Origin: Coniella vitis
Taxonomy: Eukaryota; Ascomycota; Sordariomycetes; Diaporthales; Schizoparmaceae
Length of the DNA stretch: 64,000 nt
Reading direction: 5' to 3'
Assembly: GCA_011317545.1 (NCBI GenBank)
Contig: WUJK01000001.1
Span: forward strand, 868,001 to 932,000
Shown here: positions 23,998 through 34,762 of the stretch, piece by piece
Position numbering within the stretch: position 1 is the first letter of the stretch
Layout: the number at the start of each line of letters is the position of its first letter
Made by a program: the position numbers and the translations under genes
The notes under the pieces: model-generated
What the model was told of the DNA's origin: nothing
What the model saw: only the letters and a program-made list of their open reading frames with translations
The model's database searches: none

Positions 23998-24336
23998 TAT
24001 AAACGGGCATCGAGAGAGCGTTCGCAGTTTCGATCCCAATTTCTATTATTAACTAACTTAAGGAGAGAAGTAAGAATAATATCTATATAGCGGCGCGAGA
24101 GCTGCTCTTAAGTAGCTCTTACGTTTAGGATCCACCTATAGATAGAGTTTTCTATAGGTCTACCGTCGATACGGGTCCTATTATCGATAGTCTTTTATAC
24201 GGCTTATAAGCTACTCGGAAGACGCTCTTATTTAGTACTTATATAATACTAGTCTCTAGACGAGAAGGGAATATACTAACTAAGGCTTCGTACCCTAGTA
24301 TACCGAAGCTATATATTTACCTATAGGCTTATAATA
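23998..24336 (-). repeat. 3' LTR of B-1
   Basis: 339 bp, paired with 30920-31258. The left outer edge keeps gggcatcg and tcgcag, whereas the inner-edge counterpart at 30920 is converted to gggtatcg. Confidence 0.92.
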
Positions 24337-24728
24337 TTACCCCCCCGCTTAGGCCGAACGCCCTCTTATAGAGCTGTATATAGTATAATAGCTACCTAAA
24401 AAGTATAACGATACGATACTGCTACGCCCGCCTACCCTATTAAAGGAGCCTTATCCTCGTACCTAGCGAGTATAAAAGGAGTCTTATATCCGCGGAGCTC
24501 CCTTTAACCTAGCTCTCGGCAAATCTATAAGTTCTACCGCTTATTATTTATTAATAGAATAATAGTAACGCCCTTAACTTAATAGGCGGTTATAGATATA
24601 ATATCTTTACTCTTAGAGCTTCGAAAAAGTATAAATACCCCTTTAACCCCTATTCTAGGGGTTATTCCTTCCTCTTAATTAAACTAGAGCCCTTATAAGT
24701 TATACGAAACTAACCCTTATAATAATAA

Positions 24729-25141
24729 GGGAAATATCGCGCTTTCCCTATTTATCCTCTACTTATATTTAGCTCTACTAATAGTATAAATATTACTATT
24801 CGCTTTAAGTAAGCTAGCGTAGCTCCTACCGCTATACTTATTACTACCGCCCCCGCTATTATTATAGGCTTTATAGCTACTCCTATAGCGGTAATACCTA
24901 TAGTTATAGCTATAGCTACTCCTATTACGCCTACCGCTATTCCTATTACTATTATCCTTACCCTTACTACTACTTAACTTAATAAGGCCGTTAATAAGCT
25001 TATTTAGAGTATTATCGCTATTAATCTATAGCTCTAACCTTATATTACCCTCCCTAAGGGTATTAGGGATAAGTAATACCTACCCTATATTATAAGGGCT
25101 TTTAAAAACCCCCTTTCCTTCTACTTATATAGTATTAGTAA
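24729..25141 (+). pseudogene. Thr/Ala/Pro-rich antisense frame of B-1
   Basis: A plus-strand frame antisense to gag-pol that stays open apart from RIP-type TAG/TAA. It contains a long low-complexity stretch built from Thr, Ala, Pro and Ile (for example ATPITPTAIPIT). A conserved part follows (LNKAVNKLI, PYITLPKG, AFKNPLS) that is also found, with other RIP sites, in B-2 (about 42124-41710, minus). It ends about where the downstream antisense frame begins. It may be a separate ORF or an upstream exon; I do not recognise it. Confidence 0.4.
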
Positions 25142-25765
25142 ATAATGCTTCCCCTATTTCTTCGTAGCTTACTAATTATTATAACTAGCGCCCGTTATTT
25201 CTCCTATAAAACGAATAAGAAGGGTAAGAACTCTAGCTACTTTTATACCCCCCTTTATTAAACCGACGAGATATATACCGCTATTATTACTATAGTTAAC
25301 TATTCCCTCGCCTATAATACTTCCGACCCTAGTATATACTACTCCTTCCCTATTTATACCTTCCTATATTTATATACTCTAGATATTCTCCGCCCCTAGG
25401 CCTTTACTACTCTTACTATATATTATACCTACGATTACCTACCTAAATTAGGTAAGATTTAGGCTAGCTATAATAAGGTCCGGTTATTAAATAATAAGTA
25501 TATCTATAGCGTATATACCTATTACTCCTTCCCTACTTATATCCTACTAACTTTATACTAGCGTTATAACTATAAGCTTATATACCGTTAGGCGGTAGCG
25601 TTAGAGGATATTACCGACCTATTAGCGAAGCTTATAAAGGGGGGTAGTAAGGGTAAGGGCTTAATTAGTATTAAAACGAAGTATAATATTAATAATAACC
25701 CTTATTCTAATAAAACTAAGGAGAGTAATTCTAATAATAAGGAAGAGGTAAGTAAGGATAAATAG
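25142..25765 (+). pseudogene. Antisense ORF of B-1: signal-peptide-bearing, membrane-protein-like
   Basis: A 207-codon frame on the strand opposite to gag-pol, between the pol stop and the 3' LTR. The start is ATA (RIP of ATG; in B-2 the context is ATA-GCG-CTT). Residues 2-20 are hydrophobic, signal-peptide-like (LPLFLRSLLIIITSARYF). The body is Tyr-rich (NYSLAYNTSDPS, LLNNKYIYS), followed by KGGSKGKGL and a Ser/Glu/Lys-rich tail ending ...SKDK-TAG. If that TAG is a RIP-converted CAG, the frame continues about 31 codons to ~25861 through a hydrophobic segment (LYIVFFLSIVFNFPAFLF). That layout resembles a type I membrane protein, but env identity is only a speculation. Confidence 0.6.
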
Positions 25766-25881
25766 GTAACTATATTAGTATACGTTTTATATATAGTTTT
25801 CTTTTTATCTATAGTATTTAATTTCCCCGCTTTTCTTTTCTATAACTTTAAGCTATTATAACTTATAACGTTATTATAATA

Positions 25882-28800
25882 TTATTCGAACTCCTTAAGA
25901 ATAACTATATCTTTAAATTCGGATAATAGCTACTAATCTAGCTAATCCTATCCGACCTATTTAACTAGGACTTTATATTATAGCGTTTTATCTATTTTCG
26001 TACGGCCTTTATACGGCTTATTATATACTCTAATAATACTTTCTACCTAATACTCGGGTTCCTTTCCCTCTTTAACTATAATAGGGTTAAACCGGTATTC
26101 CCTTTATACCTATAATAGGAGCGGGTCTTATATAATTTAAATTAGGAGATCTATATAGAAATAAGGGTAAATACCCGGCGGGATATTTAATTCTATTATA
26201 TAAGGGCTAATAATATATATTATAGTATACTTATTATATAGCTAGGCTAACTTTTTTAAAGGGCGGTTAGTAGTAATATTTTATAGGGAGAGCTAAACCT
26301 TATCGCCCTTAATAAGCCGCTCTATAACTACTTATAACTTATTTATAGATTCTTCTATTCGTTACGATATAACTATTATTATAGCTTAAGCGAAAGTAAT
26401 TATATCTTTAAGCTATTAAATAAAGTTCTTAGCCTAAACTCTAAGCGCTTATACTAATAACGTATTATACTCTACTTATTCGATTAGATCTATATAATAG
26501 TTATATAAGATAAAAAATAGGCTAAGGCTAATTATACTAATATTCCTATTATTAATAATTAATTAAGTATTAGGTAGGAGTATCGGCTAATCTAATTATA
26601 TATATATAATAAACGCTCGGAGGTAATCTATAACCTCTTAGTTTACCCTTTCTATAGCTTTATCCGTTTATAGGTAGAAAGCGGTATTTAGGCGCTATTC
26701 TATCTTTATAAGCTTATATAATTAGTACTAAAACCCTCCTACTTAATTCGAGCTTCGATTACTAACTATTACCTTAGGGAAACTATAAAACCGCTAGTAA
26801 TAATATAAAAACCGCTCTATATATACTTCCGAGCTTATATTATATATAGCTTCGAATATAATAGCTTTCGTTAATCGGTCTATAATTACTATTAAATAAG
26901 CCTCTCTTATATTATCCTTATAGGGGAGGTCGATTATAAAGTCTATAGATAACTCGCTTTATACCCGCTTAAATACTAATAGGGGCTTAAGAAGGCCCTT
27001 CCTCTAGTATCTTTATACCGTTTTACGTTTATAGATATCGTAATTTCGTATAAACCGCCGAATATTACGGTATATACCTAGCTAGAAATAGCCCTTTATT
27101 ATTATCGTAATAATAATATCCCTTCCTAAATAGTTAGATAGGGTAGAATTATAGATACTCTATATTAGTTTAGTATATAGGGGTTCCTAATCCGGTAATT
27201 AGAGCTATTTACGGAACCTAAGTAATCCTTTCTTATCGATCGAATACTCCGCTATAAATACCTTAATAGGCTTACCTTTAGATATCTATAAGTAAAGGGG
27301 AAAAGAGTATTTACCTCTACGGATTATACTTATAAGCTAGGAATATACCTTATTATATAAGGTAATATCGTCCTATAAGCGTTAGAGCTCCTCTTATATA
27401 AAAACCTTACTATCTATTAGTAATAGCTTATCGCGTATTATAACTTAGTTTATCTTTATCGATAGTAAAAGCTGGATTTACCTATCGGTAAAGCGTTTAT
27501 TAGATATATTATATAGTATATCCTACTCCTTCTTCGAAAGGGCGTTTAGATATTCGTTAGTTATTCCTATATAGTAAACTAAATAGTATCGAAAATAAGC
27601 TATTATCTCGGATTAATAAACCTACCTTTCGGTAAAACGCTATAATATTATAAAATATTCGAGGTTCTTATAATCCGAGTAAATCGTAAATAATAGTATA
27701 ATACCCCTAAGCTCCGTATCCTATATTCTTAAGTAATTAATAATAATTAGTAGTTCCTTATTATAGATCTTATAGTTATACTCTACGGGGCTTAGGCGGC
27801 GCGAATAGTATATTATTAAGCAGAGGATATTATACTCGTCCCTCTAAAAGAGGTAGCTGCTTAATAAATAGCTAGAATAATCCGCCTTTAGTATTATCTC
27901 CTTATCCGGATCCTATTAAGCGAGTATAGGCTTACTAATAAAGAGACGCTTTAGCTATTTAAATATAGCTTTTTCCTACTCCCTAAACCTAAATAAGACC
28001 CCTTTCTTAGTTAAGGCTAAGAGGGGCCCTACGATTTTAGAATAATTAGTAATAAATTAATAATAGAAGTTTATAAATCCTAAGAAGCTATAGACTCCTT
28101 TAACTATCTTTAAAGCCTCCTAATCGTATATAGCGTATACCTTCTTAGGGTTTATATAAATCCCTACCCCCGCTTTAATAATAAAGCCTAGATATTTTAT
28201 CTCGGTTATACCGAATTTATACTTAGTAATATCTAAATTTAGACTTATTATTTTAAGAGTATATAATACTAGCTTTACCTTTACTCGGTAGTCTTTAGCT
28301 ATACTATCGGTATATATTAGAATATTATCGATATAAGCTAAATAGAAGATATTTAGATAGGGGCGTAGAGCGTTATTAATATAGCGCTAGAACGTTACGG
28401 GAGCGCCTATAAGTCCGAATAGGGTTATTAGCTATTCGAAGAAGCTATACCTTATACGAAAGGCGGTCTTCTATTTATCTCCTTCCTTAATATAAAGCTT
28501 ATAAAACGCTGCTTATATATCGAGCTTAATAAAATATTTAGCGTTTATAATATTAGATAGGGTTTCTTTAATAAGGGGGAGCGGGTAATAGTTAGCTTCC
28601 GAAATAATATTAAGCGTATAATAGTTTATATAAAAACGGAGGCCGCCCCCTAGTTTCTTAATAAAGATTATAGGAGCTCCTATTAAGGAGCTATTAGCTC
28701 TAATATAGCTTATATCGAATAACTCGGTAAGAATCTTCCTTAATATAATAAGTTCTTCTTTAGATATCCCGTATAATAGGCCCTATAAGGCGTTTATAAT

Positions 28801-30850
28801 AGACCTATCTGCTTTCTTATATAGCTAAATCTCGTAGTCTATTCCCTCTTTATATAGCGGTAGTACGGAAGCTATATCCTTATTAAAGAGGTTTTAGAAC
28901 TTATAATACTCTAAGGGGAGTTTCTTATTAACCGAGGATTCTACTTTCGGTAATAGGGCTTTAATAATATCGGCTATTATAATATTAAAAAACGCTACCT
29001 AAATAATATTTAAGCGTTTTATATACCGAACTTCGCTTTAGATAGTAAGGGTATTAATAGACGTATAGTTAAAGTTCTTAGGGCTATATCCTTATTCCTA
29101 AACCTTTAATCCTCCTACTTATCCGATATTTAGGCGGTGCTTATAAGCTATATATATTACCCTCTCTCTTTCTACCTAAGGTTTTCCTAAAATAAGATTA
29201 TACTAAAGGCGGGGGATTATATAAGCCTAAATATAATATAAATACCCGTCTAGGTTTATATTAAGATAGGTTATATAGCGGATAATAGGCTATTTATATA
29301 ATATTCTCTCCCTTAACGATTAATAAAGGGTCTTAGGCGGGATAGGTATATATAAAAGTCTTAACTTATATATAAATATCTCGCTTATAGTAAAATAATA
29401 ATTATAGTTAAAATCGATAAATATTAGGATAAATAGAGTTAAATTATAGAATAGGTTTACTATAAAATAATTCCTATTTATTTAATATTTTACTTCTTAT
29501 AAGCTAAAGTCGAGATCTATAAGCTCCTATACGTAATTCTATATAAAAGTAGCTAGTTTTCCTCCTATTCTTCGGTAATATTATTAAGGTCGATAAGGTT
29601 AGTATCGGCGATATTAATATCCGTCTTCCGTATAGCGCTTAAGCTAATAAGCGGGCGTATATATAGGAAGAGGTAATAAGCGATTCTATAGTTCGAACGT
29701 TTATACTTATAATAGAATCCCTACTCTTTCCTATACCTAATCTCTATTTAGTTAACCTATCTTATATATTACTTATTAGCCTATAGAGCATTAATACTAG
29801 TTATAGCCGTATCCTTATCGGGATCTATATAAGGGTTTTACGGTTTTTATCCGTTTTCTCCCGCTTATTAGGTTATCCTAAAGCGTTATATTATAGCTCC
29901 GGATAAATAGCTTAAAGGTAAAGTATAGCTATTATCTCGGATAATAATATAGCTTTCTAGCTTAGCCGAGATACGGAACGCTTTCTTTACCTAATCGTTA
30001 TATATTAACGGTATTTCTATATTAATAAGCTATATATATAATACGCTATTAATAGCGCCCTTTAGGTATATTAACTTAGCTAAGTCCGGCTATTTTATAC
30101 CGCCGGAGTTTATTAGTAACTTTTCCTATTAGGAGAAGAAGTTAGGGAAAGGTTAATCTTTCTTCTAAGTAAAGCTCCTAAGCCTCTAAGAAGTAATAAT
30201 AGTATAATTCTTATCGTAATATCGGTAGCGGAGCTATTATAGGAATAAGGAGGGTTTTTAAAAGCCGTATTCTCCTCCTATAATATAATAGCTCCTCGCT
30301 ATAACCTTTATATCTCCCTCTAAATACTTATAGATTTCTTAGAACTTATTTATATAATTCCCGATAAAGTAGGTATCTCGGACGAGTATATACCTTATAA
30401 TATACTCCTAAGCTAGGAATTAAGTATATATACCCTTAAAATTCGCTAGTTAAGAAAGGGGCTTACGTTTAGGTATAACTATACTCTCTAAGGCTTTATT
30501 TATATCGATATCGGCGTCTTTTATATCTTAGGAGGTAAGGGTATAAGTATCTTCTAGTTTATTAGATACCGGGTTAAGATACTCGGCCGCTATATTACTA
30601 ATACTTACTAATAGCTCCTATAATAATAGGCTATAGGATTATTCGATTTATATAAATTATATTATAAGCGTTTCTAGGTTTTATATATTATCTTCGCGCT
30701 ATTATTATATTATTCCTTTAATAATATACCGCTACTCTTCTATTATTTAAGTAACTATTTATTATATAATTATTATTATATTATTATTATTATTATTCGC
30801 TTAGGTAAGGAGTTATCCGAATTACTTATTATAAGGGTATAATATCCTAA
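25882..30850 (-). pseudogene. gag-pol of B-1 (RIP-degraded)
   Basis: Minus-strand counterpart of the B-2 gag-pol. Position equivalence follows because both elements are exactly 7261 bp. The pol stop (GAG TTC GAA TAA) is at 25884-25882, the RT motif AYIDD-type at about 28335-28324, and the gag start region, with a trinucleotide repeat, at about 30800-30730. All domains are interrupted by TAG/TAA. See B-2 for the domain order. Confidence 0.82.
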
Positions 30851-30919
30851 AACTATACGCTAAATAAGTATATAAATACCGTTGGATATATAAGGTAGGT
30901 AGAAAAGAAGTTAGTTAAA

Positions 30920-31258
30920 TATAAACGGGTATCGAGAGAGCGTTTATAATTTCGATCCTAATTTCTATTATTAATTAACTTAAGGAGAGAAGTAAGAATA
31001 GTATCTATATAGCGGCGCGAGAGCTACTCTTAAATAGCTCTTACGTTTAGGATCTACCTATAGATAGAGTTTTCTATAGGTTTACCGTCGATACGGGTCC
31101 TATTATCGATAGTCTTTTATACGGCTTATAAGCTACTCGGAAGACGCTCTTATTTAGCGCTTATATAATACTAGTCTCTAGACGAGAAGGGAATATGCTA
31201 ACTAAGGCTTCGTGCCCTAGTATGCCGAAGCCGTGCATTTACCCGTGGGCCTGTGATA
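30920..31258 (-). repeat. 5' LTR of B-1
   Basis: 339 bp. The outer 60 bp (about 31195-31258) keep TG dinucleotides (gccgtgcatttacccgtgg), the remainder does not. Confidence 0.92.
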
Positions 31259-31760
31259 CTCTATAATTGCTCTATTAATTCGAACTAAAGCTATCCGTTT
31301 AGCTCTCTGGGTCTTAATATATAGGTTCCTCTTTAAGAAAGACTTAACCTATCTCTTGCTAAGAGGTTGAGAATCTCCTTTTACTTCGAGGACTCTTTAA
31401 GTAAATATCTTAAGCTTAGAATAGCTCGGCGGGAGGCCTAAATTAGCCTAAGAAATAATCTATTACCCTAATTAAGTTTCTTAGCTAATTAAGAGCCTCT
31501 AATTTAACTGATGGGCTGTTTAATAAGACTCTCTGCCTGAAAGGCGGTATTAAAGGGTGCGTCTTGGAATTCCCTATTCGATAGAGGCCTTCCGCTATAA
31601 CTAGCTATTCTTTACGGCTTAAATAGCCTGGGCAATATCGGATTCGGTATATTCTTTTATAATAGCCGTCTAAAGGTTCTATAAAGAAATAAAGCTATTT
31701 AGAGAAGGATTGAGTAAATAAAAGCAGAGTATATAGGGAATGTTAAAATGGCGGTGTAGC
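31259..31760 (-). pseudogene. Fot1-like transposase, N-terminal DNA-binding part (RIP-degraded)
   Basis: On the minus strand from about 31660 it reads EYTESDIAQAI.AVKN, then RKAS and GIPRRTL.YRLSGRES. This is the helix-turn-helix of pogo/Fot1/Tc5-type transposases (family pattern E.DI..A..A...G..S...A....GIPRSTL..R..G). Further on, RPPAELF and YLKSPRSKRRFST follow. TAG/TAA codons replace expected Gln/Trp. The piece ends at the B-1 insertion. Confidence 0.85.
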
Positions 31761-31811
31761 CGGCTCGGGTGGCGTATAAGAGGGGGTGGCGCAGAAGTGG
31801 GTCGTGCGACT
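31761..31811 (-). repeat. Right terminal inverted repeat of the Fot1-like element
   Basis: 51 bp, inverted copy of 7588-7638 with two differences; followed by TA at 31812-31813. Confidence 0.92.
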
Positions 31812-31813
31812 TA

Positions 31814-32181
31814 TTTGATGCTACTGTAGCGCCGCATGCGTCTGTATTAGAGCCAGACGACCACTGGATTATGCTTAATACGGAATTGTCTGATGTTGCT
31901 TGCATATTTGATGCAACCATACTATCTGCAAAATTACGTGGTTCGCACGCTATCGTGACATATTCAGCTCAAATGGTGGCTATGTTGTGTTATCTGGCGA
32001 TTAGCTGAGGAGCAGCAGCGAGCTATATGTTTTCCACCTTCCATCTTTCTTGTTGTCCTTTTTATTTGTGTACATTGTGACACTTCGGTCTCTACTCATA
32101 AACAGTGGATATCGAGTCCGCACCTTCTTGCAGTCTACTTTGATCCCCATTCGTCAATCCTCACTTTCCACCGTGTCTACA
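31814..32181 (+). promoter_or_regulatory. Upstream region and CT-rich leader of the 695-codon gene
   Basis: Normal-composition host DNA begins right after the Fot1 TA duplication. A pyrimidine-rich tract (ccaccttccatctttcttg and onward) at 32033-32065, and a second (cctcactttccaccgtgtct) just before the ATG, fit a fungal promoter/leader. A transposon therefore ends only 370 bp before the start codon. Confidence 0.5.
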
Positions 32182-34269
32182 ATGCCTTATATTGCCCGCA
32201 CATCTGCTCTTCCTGAGCTGGCTCTCACTGGTGGCATTGTCGACCCGCGAGCCAGCATTCAGCCTTCGTTTGGTGAACGAATCAGCTGTCGAGATGCAAC
32301 TGAGTTTACCTCCAATTCAACCAAGTTCTCGCCTCTAGGTTCGAGCCACAAAAGGGCAGGCTCTCTGAACACCAGATGGGGCATGCGGTCCCCTAAATCA
32401 GCCAGCGAGGACCAGGCCGCATTCGACACAATCCTGGCTCGTTCCAAAGAGCTCAGACGTTCCCTGGAAGCAACGACTCAAGAAGATGGCTACAAGATTC
32501 TACGCCAGCCCTTATCGGATCTCGTACCAGGGCTGGTCACGAGTGGCGGTGGTAGTCGCTCGCCCGCTTTCGATTGCCTACCTGCTGTCTCTCATTGGGC
32601 CGACCGCACCGATGAAGTATCGGCAGAAGACCCTGAAGCCACCGTGCGACTCTTGTCGACTTGGGGTACAAATCATGTGATCGGGGAAGGGACTACGATG
32701 GAGTCCCCTCTTGGAGCGCCCTGTTGGTCGCTCAAGACTCACGGCCTTGGTTCGGTCGAGCCAGGATCGAGGAAGTTTCGTCAGCAATACCTCGCTGAGA
32801 CCGACGTACTGGTAACGGAGGTGCTTTTAGCCCATCGCGAAGATACACCCCAGACTGGCGGGGTTCTCAGCGCTGCCCGAAGGTTGTCCTGGATACGCAA
32901 TGTGCGTGTCGCAGACGCTGTCGATTGCGCTGCTGGGCTGCTATCAGACGCTGCTGCTCTGCTAGCTGCACGACAAGATATGCTGACGACCAGGACACCG
33001 ACGCGTACGAGGTTTGCTGAAGTTCGCCACATCGAGATGCCCACATGGTGCTCCGCCCGTAAGCCCCTGCCCCCAAAGCTAAGCGGTGTAGCGCTCTCGG
33101 TCGACCGTGCCACCCTCGATGTCCTCGAGGCGGAAGAGTGCAAAGGACCCATGGTCAATACCAGCATTTTTTCGATGGGTGTAGGATATAACCGCGGCGT
33201 ATACGGCGGTTCAATTTCCGGTTTATGGGCAGTGATGGACGCAGGATTCGTTCTGGACTACAGTATCGGCGCGAAGAATAATGCTCTTGCTGATAGCCTG
33301 TCTTCTGCTTTTGCAGAGGTGACTGCTGTTGCCGAAACTGCTATCTCTTCTGGCCCGCACATCACCGACATACGAATTATCAAGGGGTGCAATTACGGAT
33401 GCTTGCGGCAGAAAACTATCATCGAAGATACCCATACCGTTGAATCCTCTCCCTGTATAGTCGTATGGGATGATCTCGCCCGGCTTGCGCGTTACAAACT
33501 AGCGGATGCCGTGTTCTGTCACGTATATTACGATTCCGGTGGCGGAGAAAAAATGGCTGCCATTGCTGGTCTTGGGTGCGTTTTACACGACTGGATCGAC
33601 CTCGGAGCTGATATAGCTTGCGGAGAAGTCAGCAATATTATCCCCTCCTTAACCCGTGGATCTCTGGCTGAGGAGCCGCTGGCTGAGGTCTATGCGCGTC
33701 TGACTGGTGCTATGACCTGGTATCGAGACAACGACCCTTTTAATCCGGCGGCCCTATGTATTCTCTTCACGCACTGGTGGCAGCTTGCCAACTGCCGACA
33801 CCGACCTATCTCCCTGCTCGGCAGAACGGACCTTGGTCTCAGTGCAGGAATTAGTGCTCTAGTACCGGAAGCGAGGCCTTCATTCGAGCACTTTCGTGCT
33901 TGCGGAACAAAGGTGGAAAGAGGGCAGAGTGCGGTCACGAATGCCGAGACCAGGCTTGAATCTATTCTCTCTTCTAACCCGCTGCCGGAAACGCGTGCGG
34001 TCATCGATGTTCTAGTAAAGCCCGTTCTTGCTTACATTCGAGGAGCTGATACACTACCCGCTGAGAGCGAATATCTGGGAGCCGTTTTGGCCGCCGAGAT
34101 AGCCTACCCTCATGGGCAGAAAATCATGGAGTTATGGGACCTTGCTATTGTTATGTGGGAGTGCGGCGCAATGTGGGCTGCGGGAGTGGCTGGTCTTTCT
34201 TATACTCACACAGGCAAGACAAACTGTGACCGGGCTCGCAATGACTTGTCTGGGACGACATGGGCTTAA
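32182..34269 (+). CDS. Unrecognised 695-aa protein, single exon
   Basis: The same frame runs 44 codons further upstream to 32050, but that start is a TTG. The first ATG is at 32182 in a good context (ctacaATGcc), giving 695 residues ending at TAA 34267-34269. The first ~200 residues are polar and low in structure, with Ser-rich patches. From about 205 the protein looks helical and cytosolic: LAETDVLVTEVLLAHRE, DAVDCAAGLLSDAAALLAA, and an aromatic and acidic C-terminal half. Conserved-looking blocks include YNRGVYGGSISGLWAVMD (336-353), VLDYSIGAKNNALADSLSSA (357-376), VLHDWIDLGADIACGEVSNI (467-486) and HWWQLANCRHRPISLLGR (531-548). The D470/D473/D477/E482/N485 cluster loosely recalls metal-binding motifs of class I terpenoid synthases, but the spacing does not match the NSE consensus. 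I therefore assign no function. No signal peptide. Base composition and codon use are normal. Confidence 0.85.
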   Translation: MPYIARTSALPELALTGGIVDPRASIQPSFGERISCRDATEFTSNSTKFSPLGSSHKRAGSLNTRWGMRSPKSASEDQAAFDTILARSKELRRSLEATTQEDGYKILRQPLSDLVPGLVTSGGGSRSPAFDCLPAVSHWADRTDEVSAEDPEATVRLLSTWGTNHVIGEGTTMESPLGAPCWSLKTHGLGSVEPGSRKFRQQYLAETDVLVTEVLLAHREDTPQTGGVLSAARRLSWIRNVRVADAVDCAAGLLSDAAALLAARQDMLTTRTPTRTRFAEVRHIEMPTWCSARKPLPPKLSGVALSVDRATLDVLEAEECKGPMVNTSIFSMGVGYNRGVYGGSISGLWAVMDAGFVLDYSIGAKNNALADSLSSAFAEVTAVAETAISSGPHITDIRIIKGCNYGCLRQKTIIEDTHTVESSPCIVVWDDLARLARYKLADAVFCHVYYDSGGGEKMAAIAGLGCVLHDWIDLGADIACGEVSNIIPSLTRGSLAEEPLAEVYARLTGAMTWYRDNDPFNPAALCILFTHWWQLANCRHRPISLLGRTDLGLSAGISALVPEARPSFEHFRACGTKVERGQSAVTNAETRLESILSSNPLPETRAVIDVLVKPVLAYIRGADTLPAESEYLGAVLAAEIAYPHGQKIMELWDLAIVMWECGAMWAAGVAGLSYTHTGKTNCDRARNDLSGTTWA

Positions 34270-34762
34270 CGCACTGCGTGAATTCACCATCTCCCCTCTC
34301 CCCAAGAATGGAACAAAGCGATAAACCTGAGCGAGGAGACTCTTGAACGCGAACCTTGACTATTTCCTAGTACTAGCTAACCAGTGCGGGAAATCTGGAT
34401 CACAATAGCTTATTATATGATATTCATGAAGATGCTCTCAAATCGTCCACATTCAAATCAAATTTGGCAGACTATAAGCAGTAGAATTTGATTGATAAAT
34501 GAAAACGTTACACCTAAAATAGCAGTCATTGATGCAAGTGGTGAACGGCACAACATATCCCTGTTTTGGCATCCAGGCGTGGAATAATTTTCTCTCTCTC
34601 TCTCTCTCTCTCTCAAAAACAAACAAGACACTACTGCGTCGTTAATGGATAGAAACAGAACTCAACATCTAATAAAACCTATCAGCCAAAAAGCGACGTT
34701 TATGTGAAAATAGGAAATGAAACCACGATTTCAATCGATGAACAAAAGAAATTGCAAAACAT
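34270..34762. other. Intergenic, includes (CT)n microsatellite
   Basis: No gene supported. About 12 CT repeats at 34590-34614 are followed by an AC-rich stretch. Confidence 0.7.

Larger units (their letters stand above)
23998..31258 (-). mobile_element. Ty3/gypsy chromovirus B-1, full length (7261 bp), inverted
   Basis: Bounded by ctcta (23993-23997 and 31259-31263), with 339-bp LTRs at both ends. The interior is in minus orientation. Its length is exactly that of B-2 (35593-42853). It was inserted into the transposase region of the Fot1-like element. It is RIP-mutated throughout except at its outermost ~60 bp. Confidence 0.93.
7588..31811 (-). mobile_element. Fot1/pogo-like DNA transposon, split by nested LTR elements
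   Basis: Both ends carry the same 51-bp inverted repeat (AGTCGCACGACCCACTTCTG...) with two mismatches, flanked by TA on both sides (7586-7587 and 31812-31813), the target duplication of the Tc1/mariner-pogo superfamily. Removing the two nested retrotransposons and their duplicated target sites (8011-23125 and 23998-31258) leaves about 1838 bp, the usual size of fungal Fot1 elements. The remaining three pieces read, on the minus strand, as one decayed transposase with its N-terminus at the right end. The element is the oldest layer in this block, since it hosts the others. Confidence 0.9.

Noticed and set aside
7588..31811. CRISPR-like or prokaryotic features
   Set aside because: Repeats are LTRs and inverted ends with target duplications; no regularly spaced short repeats were seen and the genome is clearly fungal.
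31769..32008. 79-codon plus-strand frame across the Fot1 end
   Set aside because: It starts inside the inverted repeat and crosses the TA junction, so it cannot be an original gene; a minus-strand frame overlaps it equally well.
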